Assembly: GCA_023238725.1 (NCBI GenBank)
Contig: CM041550.1
Location: forward strand, 10,494,440 to 10,558,439
DNA length: 64,000 bases
Direction of reading: 5' to 3'
Source of the DNA: Scortum barcoo
Lineage: Eukaryota > Chordata > Actinopteri > Centrarchiformes > Terapontidae
The number at the start of each line of letters is the position of its first letter. Position 1 is the first letter of the stretch. Below are positions 36,974 to 48,517 of the stretch, in pieces. Both the position numbers and the translations under genes were made by a program. The notes beneath the pieces are model-generated. The model was not told where the DNA came from and made no database searches. It saw only the letters and a list, made by a program, of their open reading frames with translations.

Positions 36974-39900
36974 AAACACACTGGGTGCAGAAATATCCTC
37001 CCTAATGAGATACAACAATATCTAGAACCAGCTCACACACACTAAAACACACACACACCAAAACACCTACACGTCCTGCACAGACACAACCCACCCACAC
37101 TCAAACAAACACACACACACACAGAAAGAAAGAAGGTGAGAGTATGAGACATGCCCTCAGAGTTCTGCAGCTTATGATAATGTATGTCTCCTCCAATTAG
37201 GCACTTCTATCTCTGTAATGTTTTCCACACTCCTTGCACTCTTTTTTCCTCTTCAGTCTGTCCCTTTTTTCCCCTCTGCGATTGCGCCTCTTGCTCTGCT
37301 CCTCTCGTTCATTCGCTCTCTCTAAGCCCCCGCTATCGGCCTGTAACCTGTCCCTGACACAAAACAGATGTCTCTCCATCCCCTCCTTCCTCCGCCCTAT
37401 CTTTTCCTCTTCCCGCTCTGCCTCGCTATCCTTTCACTTAGTCTTACCTTCGGAGTCCTTATCACTACACTCTCTGTCTCTTGCCTTTTACTTACTGCCT
37501 TATTTTCTCCTTTTTTTTCTTCAATATCTCACAGTTTGCATTCTCACATTTTTTCTCTATGATGGGATAACACCAGTAATGATTTCCAGAGGGCCGAGTG
37601 CTCAGACGAGTATTGTTTGACTCTCTTTGTCAGCAGCCTCACTGGTGAGCAAACAAACACTCTCGTAAATCAATGCGGTTAGTTTGCTGCTTAAAGTCGC
37701 TGTTGTAACTGCGCTCCACGGTCATCTTTATCCATCTCGAGCCTCCTCCCTTGACTCCGTCTCTCTCTGAGCTTGTATTTCATTCACTCAAACGCTGATT
37801 GATCGGATACCCCCGCGCACCACGTGGACTAACTCGCCCTTCCTCTCTGTGCCTTTGCCGGAGAGAGATGAGCACATACATCAGCTCATCACAATATCGA
37901 TTTGTTAAACGACCATACAGCCATCTGTCTGTATCCATCATCCCTCTGTTCAGGTTGTTCCAACATTATTGTTTTCTGCTCAAGAATCCTCCCACCCACT
38001 ACACTCCTAAGAGTGTCGTAAATCAGCCATGTTTGTTTCACGTATGGCAAACTTACATCTGCCTATTTATTGCTTTTGTAATCCTCTTCATGGTTGTTTG
38101 TTTATTAATGCAACCCTTTATTTCGCCCCCTTTTTTTTTTTATCCCGCCATCCTCCGCTAATCTCTTCCATCCCAGATCACCTAAGGCGAGCTCACCTGC
38201 TGTAGAGCAGAGAGTCTCATTATCTCTGCCACCTGATGAGTGTGTGTCAGTGTGTATGAGCAGCCATGTGTCTCTATTTGTTGTTGTTGGGATTTTTTTG
38301 GTTGGGATGGGAGCATATGCGCAAAGAGTATTGTGTGTGTGTGTTCCACTTGTCATCCCAGAAAGAGTGGTCATCTCACAGCTGCTCTACAATTTATGTC
38401 TATAATTACAGGGTGCATGTGGAGGAAAATGTTGCACTAAACCAAGAGTGTGAGTCTGTGTGTGTGTGAGTGTGTGTGCGTATGAATGTGTTTGCATCCC
38501 CGGGTGTTAGACACATTTTCAAAATATGACACTTTCAATTACAAACTCAGCGGTTCTTTAGCCATGAATCAACCCAAAAAACTGTGTTGCAGGCTTGTTT
38601 CTGAGGGTTCCCCCACAACAGGAGAACATTAGTTTGTTTTAATGGGCCCGGGTCCCACTGTGACACTGAATTTATTCAATCTGGTGAAAGTTTAAGGGTT
38701 TCTCTTCTAAATCACTGTTTTATAACGACAATAGAAACACTCCCCTCTGCAATATTTCCAGGCACCCTTCCCTCCATAAATCCAAGACTTCCTATCAGCC
38801 TCATTCTGTGGAGTTTATTTCAGAGGAACTTTGGTGAGGTCTTTCACGGGGCTGGGATTTCCCACATTCAACTCAAAGTAACTCAGTAAACAAAGCAACA
38901 ACACTATCTGCCCTTAGGGATATACACCTGGTTACCAGATTGTCTACATAATCATTTCACAGGATTTATTAGACGCATGATAAATAGCCAAAATCACTTC
39001 TTGAGCTGAGTTTTCAGAGGTGAGAGATTTGGATCGGTGACATTTAATTGACCCGCATTTCCCAAAGTGTTCATTTTCATCGGTAATGATACAACACAGC
39101 ATGCCATCATCAAATGTTTGAAACTGAGCAAAGTTAGCACAGATTAAATGGCGCTTTAAAGCTTTTTCACAACACATAAAGCTATAGTAAGTAATAAGTA
39201 GTTTTCACACAGTTTATACTTGAACTTAAATGATATATAAACACTCAGTGGAGCTAAACCTCTGTTCTTTAGTGGCAGTTGTGAGATCACGTCCTTTTTA
39301 TTTGCACTCTGTTTTCTTAGCCAAATAAATCCAGTACATGAAATCTATGAACTCCTACCAATAGCCATGCGTAACTCCAAAAGATTATTTTGACCAAATG
39401 AGCAGGCCTACAAATGGATAATGGGGTGCTTTTCATTTCATTTCATTTATTGCATGCTATCATTGTATGATGCATTACAGTACATTTCGAATAATAAATC
39501 TTCAATAGCACTGCCTTGGGACTCTGGCTCAACCGCACTTTAAACAGTTAATGATATCACAAATATGTCCATGTGTTATGTATTGTGCAATAATGCATTA
39601 TAAGAGACTGTGATAATTTAATGGAAAAAAAACCTAAAGTTTCCCTTGTTTCCTTTGGAGGAAAATATTTTGCTTGTTTATTTGTTTTTATTTTTGTTCC
39701 AGTTTTGAATTACAGGGCTTTGAAGTTCGAGGACAATTAAATAAAGTAGGAGTTGCTCTTAGGGGCCAAAACATAACACTCATGCTCGCTTTACAGAATT
39801 AGTTTGGAGTGCTGGAAACAGCTCTGTTGAGCCGACGCATCATTATCTGTGAGTTCTCTGAGCTCTTTTTCGGCAGGTTTGTGCTCATTCATCGGCCTTT

Positions 39901-40923
39901 TGGGATTCGGGACTGATGCGCAGAAACAAAGCAATACAGCAATAGTTAATTAAAAGAATAAATTAAGCAACACATTTCAAGTTTGATGATTGAGTGATGC
40001 TAAGCTGTGGCCACCTTGGGATGTCTTGGGCACAAATATAGACAGAGATCAAAGATGGAACTGCCTTTTGTAGTTCATTAAAGTCAAAGAAACACAGTAT
40101 GTCTTCTCATACCGGGTGCTGACAATCTTACAGCTTAGTTTTTGTTCAAACCAGCTGTCCAACTCTTCCCAAAGAATATTCGTCTGTCAACCATAATTTA
40201 ACTGTGACCTTTGTTCTCTGCACCTGAGTGAGGTTTGCTCTAAGAATTGCTCAGTAACTGGGCCCCTCTGTGTGTGCTTGCGTGCGTGTATGTGTGGGTG
40301 TGTGTATGTGTGGGTGTGTGGGTGTGTGCGTCCTGCAGTGATCCAGTTTCCAGTCCCAGTAAAAGTAGGCCAGCCAGTTAGCCCGTGAGTCAGCCTTTTC
40401 TCCTGAGAAAGGAGACTCCCTGACATGACAGCATCACCAACAGCTGACCAACACACCCTACCAGGCAGTCGCTCTCACACACACATTTTCGTGTTAACTT
40501 ACATGGAAGTACTATTACTTATACAGTCGATGGACACACAAACACAGACAGCATAAAACTCCACAAAGCGCGCTTGCAGCTGACCTGCCACATGTGCCTT
40601 CACACACCCAAAGTCCGCTCTCAGCTGTATTTCGTGATGGATACTGTAACCGTTTGTCCCCCCTGGTGTAAAAGCGTGATGCTGAGGTTACTGACTCTCA
40701 GATGAATTCAAATTAATGCTGACATGAACCGTGTTGAACTCAGTGATACTGAGCTGAGCTTAGCACCGGTTCTGATGGGATTACTTGCAGCTTTGGTTTG
40801 TTTTTCACATACACATTCACAGTTTTTGGCACGGTGTGTGTCTTTACCATAAAACACACCATGACCATGGGAGAATTTGTTTTTGTTTTTCCTTTTTATT
40901 TCACTTCACAGGGACACGGGAAA

Positions 40924-40957
40924 AATCTATACTGGTTTCATTCAACCAGTATAGATT
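40924..40957. repeat. Perfect 14-bp inverted repeat with a 6-nt loop
   Basis: AATCTATACTGGTT (40924-40937), loop TCATTC, then the exact reverse complement AACCAGTATAGATT (40944-40957). Complementarity ends at both arms, so it is shorter than a typical microRNA precursor. Confidence 0.95.
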
Positions 40958-43900
40958 CACTCAATTGTCACATCTGCAGAAACTGCACTGACCAAAACAT
41001 TGATGCATTAATCTTAAGGATAGGATATGACTAATGCATTAACAGTAGAGAAACTGGGACATTGAATCAATACAGATACAGTGTCCTAGTTTGATAATAA
41101 CAGAATCAAGAAAGCACCCATAAGAACCAGAGGCAAGCTCATCAAACATTGATCATTTTTCAGTGTGTACTTAAAACATGTTCAAACAATATTTTGCCTT
41201 TGTGTGCGAACTAAATGGGACTGAGCCAGCTCGCTTCTTGCTGAGCTGTTGTTGTCAACCAATTATGGGCTGGGCTGGATGAATTATTCCTGAGCTGGAT
41301 CCATATAAATCCTAAATATGCCGGCCCAACGCAGTTCCCATATTTGTAATTCATGCCATTGATATTAAGAAACTGCAGATTTTTTTATGATGTATGAGGT
41401 CAAAACATTGAAGTCACTACCAGAAATTTCTCAATCTTAATGTTCTGCTCTGTTATGAAGCATTTATTTTAACACATTATAACAAAAGCTGTGAAAATAG
41501 GCAAATTATTCAGTGAGGACACAGCCCATCTTTTCTCAGCATGCAGGATGGTCAGTTCTCTGGGATTTCATTTTGACTCAACAGAGAAACAACCCTAATG
41601 AAACTGGGTTTCAAAGAAGTGTTTTTTAACACTAACATGAGCTGTTAATGGGTTTAAGCGCTCATGTAAACACAGCCTGTTGTGAGAGGTGATATCACTG
41701 CATGAAGTATGTGCGATGACATGTGTTTTGAGTGTATGCTGCCGACAGAGATGGTTGATGTTGAATCTTTCTTCTATTTTCTTTTCTAAAAACAGCTGCT
41801 GAAATGACTGTGAGCTCTGTTCAACCACAAAGAAATGATAGAATGTGTGTGTGATTACTTGTATATTGCTCAGCTCATGTTTATTAGTATGTGTGCTTAA
41901 CATGTGTGTGTGTGCACATGTGGTTTATGTTGCATCTTCTCTTAAAACCTTGTGTTTTAATTCACCATCTGGGTTCCCATTAAGTCATGTCTATGAAATC
42001 TATATGACAACAGCTGAGTGCAACCTCGGCAATCCAACTAATTGCTACAGTGTACCTCCTCCCACACACTCTGGCTTTTTCCATCAACTCATTACTGCAC
42101 AGGTTGGTCTTTATTAATATGCATCTCAGTTACCAAATACAAAGGTAAATGGGTTACACCTATAAGGGTGAACCTATATGAGAATGTATTATTATAGGTA
42201 AACAGGCATTCATTCACACAAGGGAAATAACATATAATAGGGGCAGAGATTCCTGCCTTTTTAACATCACATTCACTGGAGCTGGCAGTTGCACTGGAGT
42301 TGATGTAATGTAAAAAAAAAAAAAACTGTTCATGTATCTGAAACCATAGGGTGAAGATGTCATGTGCAATGCTTTGCTTTTCCCAAGTGCTCTCCCATGC
42401 AGGAATAATTTTCCAATTATTTCCAGTTATATAATCATTGTAACTGTGAAATGAAGAACTTCAGACCCTTTTCTTATTTTCATATCATTAATATTTCCGT
42501 TAGAGCGGCAAAATTGAAGAAATACATTGGAAAAACACATTGATGGGCGAATCCAATGAGGCGTCAAGGCAAAATGTTCTTCTTCAATCCAAAGTGTATT
42601 GTTGTTCAAAGGCAACATTAAAGATATGAATGTAATGGAGCCATCTGAGGCCTCTCAGCGGGCGGTGGAATACTTTCACGGTATAAATTACTGAACCTGA
42701 GTAATGCAACGATTACGTTACTGATTACAATTTTAGCACATAATCAGTGGCAGGGTACACTGTGAAATAAATCTTCCACCTGAGTGCATGCGGTTCGCTG
42801 CGAAGTATAATCAAGTTCTGTCCCTGGCAGAAAGTAAAAGAGTTTCGCTCAGTAAAATAAAATAAGTTGCACTGCCTGTTTTCTATTTAAATGCGCAGGA
42901 AAAAAAAACAGAGCACCCTGAACCAGATGGCTAGCTGTTGTCTCTCTTTTTACTGTGATACAAACATGAAAGCTGGGTGGACCGTGACATGTGTCCTCTT
43001 GATATGCCAGATTTAGCTGGCATGACTAATCTGTGATGACACCACTGATGTCAATATGTAGCAGCAGTGTGTGTTTTAGATTACAAAGTGTGCAGCTGAG
43101 TTTCCAGGTAGAGGAGTGTTTTATCCCTCACGTCTCTAAAGCACATGTCCTTTTCATGTGTAATTTCTTTTTGCTTTCCAGCTTTGCAATTTATTATAAC
43201 ATTATTCACCATAAATGATGGTATGGCTATTGATTCTGACAGTGATAAGGCTGATGCACTATTTTCTGCATTGTAGCTCATAAGTGTGAATGAAAAACTT
43301 TGAATAATTATGGCTGATTTACTTTGTCAGATAAGTGTGACACAGAAAGCAACATGTGTGCTGACTATTTTTGTACTGTTCACGTTGTAGTTGCTGCTCT
43401 TGAAGATGATGCATAGTTAATACGACGTGAGTGGTAAGATCACAATACTTTCTGTTACAAAAAGTCGTGGCTGTTGCTACATATTTGGAGCCAGTCCAGC
43501 CATTTTTCCCTTTCTGCAGTCTCCTCATGTCAAGGGTCGAAGTGAAAGTGAAATAGATGCAAAATGAAATGCCTGTGCGACGCTCTTTATGAGTCAGTTA
43601 CATGCATGTTAGTTTGCTGTTGCAGAAAAATGAAGGATTGGCAATCATTTATTTGCTGAAAGGGATCGCAAGCATGGGACCATAAAATCAGTGTGCCACA
43701 ATGGATGGAAATGCTTCAACACTATAAAAGAGATAATTCAAAACATGAAAAGCCTGGCCCCATCGCAAGTCGAGCACAAAGCCCCTCTGCACTATAGTTC
43801 CCACTGGATACTCAAACCAAACTAAACTACCCAAATTACTGGGTGGTGCATGCCAATGATTTTAATTAGCACTGCCTTTGATCTATGAACAACTTCTCAT

Positions 43901-45783
43901 CATTAAGCCACAGCTCTGCGAGGCTTGATTTTTTTGTTTTGTTTTGTTTGTTTGTTAGTTTTTGAGCATCAGTCCTTCAGCGACTCTCATTTTCTACAAG
44001 GGTTGACTAATGACATCAACAGGTTCGGACAGATTGTACTCATTTGAAGAGAAGCTAGCGCAGCCAAGTGACTGGCCTTTGCCTCAGGCGCTGAGAATAG
44101 TCCTGGACTGTGTCCTAGTTGCATATTTGCAGTCTAATTCTAACTGAGTGTGCAGTGCTGTACATTCACGCCACTGAATGACTAAATAAAATATATCCAA
44201 ATATGATACATAGACTTTCTCGAGTTTTGAGTTAGTTGTTGATGGACACTGTTGCCACGCAGTGCAAGCAAAACGGAAATGTAGAAGCTGTTCACAGCCG
44301 CAGAAACAGTGAAAACCGTCTAAAAGTTTATAGTTATAGCACGGTGTGACGGCTCTGCTGACAGCTCAGAAAACACAAACATTCAGTAATAAACCCTGTG
44401 CAGCATTTTTACCAGCTATTTCTGATGCTTTTGGATTGACAGTTCAGCACAGCAGGATTTCGCTTGACGTCCGTCATTGCATGCTTTCACCGCCACAGCG
44501 CATCGTTCCTACATGTAATGTATAATTGAAAGTATTAGCATTTAGTGGACTCGCACAGTAAACAGCTCTTGGCAGGTGTGAGTGCGGGGTGGTGCGTGGA
44601 GTTGCTCTGCAGGCTGCTGTGGTTTTTATTGCATTTCCCAGGGAGAGGCACATGATGTCATCATCATGTGTCTCATCTACAGTTAAGACCCCATTTCCTG
44701 GTTTGACAGCTGAGCTGGGGATAAAGAGTTTCTGTTCTCATAATATACTCAAAGAAAAGTTTCCTTCCCCGCACTCTGACTCCCATGAGGTGTTTTCTTT
44801 GCTCACTCTGGCAGCACACGCACTTGCACAAGCACACACACTCCATATCTGTGCAAAAGTTTTGAACGAAACTGGACTTCAGCAGCAAACGCTTTTGATT
44901 CTTTTCCATTTTTATTTATAAAATGAAGCTGTTCAAAATATAGCAAGCTTTCATCATGACTAGTGAGACATCAGACATACATAATAATATTTAATCATTT
45001 CTCCCTTTGTGACAAAACACTGACATCTCACAACAGAAGTCTTTACAAGACAAATAATTTAAGGACAAAATTAAAACATCAAAGAAGAGAGGGAACAGGA
45101 TAACTGAGCTGCTGGCTTGGGGCACAAGCTTAGGGCAGGCTCTTTAACCACACGCACATTTATACAATCTTTAATATCAAAATAATCACGAAGATCACTC
45201 TTCAAACAACCGGCTATTGTGTTTACATGAATGCTTTGTACCATATCTCATTCTGCCCCCGCAATGCTGTGAGAACATGAGATACAGCTGATGGTCCCAA
45301 ACCCACAAACAAGTCACGAGAGTAGTAAAGAGGTTAAAAAAGTCCAGAAGAAGCTGGTGTTTGGATAATAATGCTGGAGCCCTCTAACGTCATATCTGGA
45401 ACAAATTTAATGTAACGTGAAGGCAGTACAATGCAAACGGCTGCCAATAAGTCAGTTACTGTTTTCTACATATGCTACAACCTTTTTGTAATATGTAGCT
45501 TACGAATACAAAATGTATTTAAATAGTTAATAGTAGTTGAGTATTACGGTGAAATGCTTAATCAACATGGTACTTTTTGAATGAAATCCCAATTTGCAAC
45601 ATTTGAATGTCCATGTAGATAGCTGTGAAGGACAAATAGCCTCTTTGTGTGATGCTATGTTGTGTCTACAATATTCAGTGACCCAGTTAGTAAAATACTG
45701 TATGGCATACTGTAGGAATTCTTTGAGAGATGCCCACACCAGATACAGGCGTTCACATTTGTGCAGCAATCTTAAATAAGCAT

Positions 45784-45789
45784 TTTATT
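45784..45789 (-). promoter_or_regulatory. Candidate poly(A) signal of mxra5
   Basis: The plus strand reads TTTATT, which is AATAAA on the coding strand, about 340 nt past the mxra5 stop codon at 46128-46130. It is the first such hexamer found downstream, but use of it is not proven. Confidence 0.4.
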
Positions 45790-46127
45790 TTTATTTTTTT
45801 AATCCTTAATCATTATTTCAAAATGGGTTTTTGGGCCGATTACACAACTAAACCAAAGCATAATAGGTTAAGGGTGTACCACCTGCCACATAAACAGTAT
45901 TAGAAAATACATTAAAACATGATACATGATAGATGAGACATAATTCAGCTGTATATTAGCAGTGTCTTTTCTGAGATTCAACAGTATCTCCTGTATGGAG
46001 CCTTGCAGTTTCTTTGGGCGTGTGGGACACACAGTCTTATAACAGCAGAGGAGTTCATTCACCAGTACAGAAGACTGGCGGAGTGTCTGTGTCTATGCTG
46101 CATGTGTGTGTGTGTTTGGTTTTCTCA

Positions 46128-48428
46128 TTATATAACATGCAGGTAGGTCGTCTTGGTGTCCACTCCTATCACATTTTTAGCGGTGCACCTGTAAAATCCT
46201 GTATCCCTACTTGTCGGGTTCTGTATCACCAAGGAGCCCTGAGGACTTAGGTAGCGGTTGCCATAGATACGAGGCTGACCCATCGCTCTCAGCTGTGTCA
46301 GGTCCGGTGTCTCCCAGGTAACGGTCGCCCGCGGTGTCGCTATGGTCAGGCACGGCAGCTCCACAGCCACCCCGGGACGCGTGTAGGTCACGGGGGAGGG
46401 GCCTGTTGTGATGCGCGGAGGGTAGGCGATGACTATGACGGGAACCGTGACGACTGAAACCAAGGAGGAGTTCTGACTGGTGGATGAGCAGGTGTAGGTG
46501 CCGCGGTCGAACACGGAGGCCTGTTGCACTGTCAGCGTTCCATCTTCTTGGACGAGGTATCGGCCCGAGTCGCCACTCTCGCCCAGGGACAGTACCTTGC
46601 CGCTGGGCATGGTCCATGAGAGAGAACCCTGGGCATGTCCATAGGTTTGAGAAGTAGGGCAAAGCAGGCGAAGGGTCTCTCCGTTGATGATGCTCACCAA
46701 AGGAGCTGCTCTTGTGCTCAGCGCTGGCTCTGGGTCAGCTGAGCGAGGTGGAGGGCCAACTGGGTGAGGTGCAGAAGGCAAAGACAGACCTCTTTGTGGA
46801 GGCTTTTGAGTAACTGGGATTCTTGGAAGAGGCGTCTCAGGCAACGCTGGCCTTGAACTTAGGGATTGAGGTGAGTTCAGTGAGGCTCCAGATCGAGGCT
46901 GTGCGGCGCTTTCCTGCACAGGTCTTTCCTGCACAGGTCTTTCCGCAGCCGGCCCCCCATGTGCCGACCTGGCCTCCTCCTTTGGCTCAGACACCTCCAG
47001 CTTCACCTGTATCCTCGTCTCTCCACTCTCGCCTCTAACCACACATACCAAGGTCCCGGCATCACTTGCCCGCACGCCTCGTAGCTCCAAGGATCCGTTT
47101 CGGTGCACGGTGAGTCGGCTGCCATAGTAAGGGGCTGGCAACACACCATTACCGGGCAGAAGCCAGGCCAGACGAGGGGGAGGGGAACCTTGGGAGGGGC
47201 ATGGCAAAAGAACAGTTTGGCCTTTGACTGCCCGCTTAATTGACGTAACCTCACCTATAACTGTGTTACTAGGATTTTTTGCACCTATGTTACCAGCAGC
47301 TGTCCCAGTACCACTCGATCCACCACTGGTCTTACTGTTGTCATTGGTCACTGCTACATTGCCACTATTAATGAACCCATTTCCTCTGGGTGTGCCAGTG
47401 CCTGCTCCATTATTAGACACACTGCTGCTGAAAACTCCAACATTTGAGACACCACTTATCCGGCCACTGTCCCTGCTGGTGTTAGCATCATTACTAGCCT
47501 TTCCTGCACTTACTTCATTGTTATTAGTCCCAGGACTCCTCTCTGCACCATCTCCTCTAACTGTGCTGTGACTGTTACCCACACTATTACTATTGCTGAT
47601 AATACCAGCTCCATTTCCAGTCTTATCTGCCTTAATGCCTACATTCTTAGCACTGATTACACTGGTACCAAGTTGTGTTGTTATTCCACTGACAGGCCTG
47701 TTGAATACATTTTGACTATCACTCCTGAGGGCAGGATTAAGGCCACTGGTTGCTATATTAACGCCATTATTTGGTAGAATATTTCTTATTCTGCTATTAT
47801 TATTATCACTATATCCAATACTGCTGCTGTTATTGCTACCGAGCTTGTTTGTGATTCCACTGGTGAATCCATGCTGGCTTGTCCCTGCATTATTCTTGTT
47901 GTCCTCTGATCTACTGCTATGACCACTGTCAGGTCTGTTACTACTGGAACTCCAACCTCCTCCGCCCAGCTGGCCGGTCAATCCATAGTTAGGAGCCTCC
48001 ATCTCAAGGCCCACCACCATGCTTCTCTCCCCGGCTGAGCTGCTTGCACGGCACGTATAGTTTCCTGCGTCAGTCTTTTGAGCCAGACGCACCTCTAGAG
48101 TTCCATCCGAAACCACCACAACCCGTTCAGGATAAAAGCCGGATCCCGAATACCGTGGGATGAGACGGTGTGTCGGGGAAAACCAAGTCACAGTGGGGGG
48201 AGGGTCTCCTGTGGCCTGGCAGCGAATTGTGGCGGTTCCCCCTTGACGTACCTTGACGACGTGGTAGCTTCTGTCATCAGTGAAGGTTGGTGGAGGTGTC
48301 ATCATGACCTTTACCTTGACCTTAAAGGATTGAATTTGTAAAAATAATAAAACATTTATATAAATCAAGAATCAAGACTCAAGAATCAAGAATCTATATT
48401 TGTCATTATGTTTTGGCATAATGAAATT

Positions 48429-48517
<89 letters not shown>

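Larger units (their letters stand above)
34691..45783. other. Intergenic DNA between the converging sulfatase and mxra5 genes
   Basis: No gene was recognised in 11 kb. There are CA repeats (36934-36971 and 37042-37124), a pyrimidine-rich plus-strand patch (37228-37520), TG patches (38451-38481, 40287-40330), and the hairpin at 40924-40957. Segments at about 36290-36430, 39840-39965 and 43840-43920 are low in repeats and carry TAATTA or TTAATTA cores, which makes them candidates for conserved non-coding elements. The part nearest mxra5 may include its 3' UTR if the poly(A) signal at 45784 is not used. Confidence 0.4.

Noticed and set aside
47224..47571. 115-codon plus-strand open frame
   Set aside because: It is antisense to the last mxra5 coding exon, whose Ig domains fix the true strand.
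48431..48517. Regular repeat array that could suggest CRISPR
   Set aside because: It is a pure GATA tandem repeat with no spacers and lies in a vertebrate intron.
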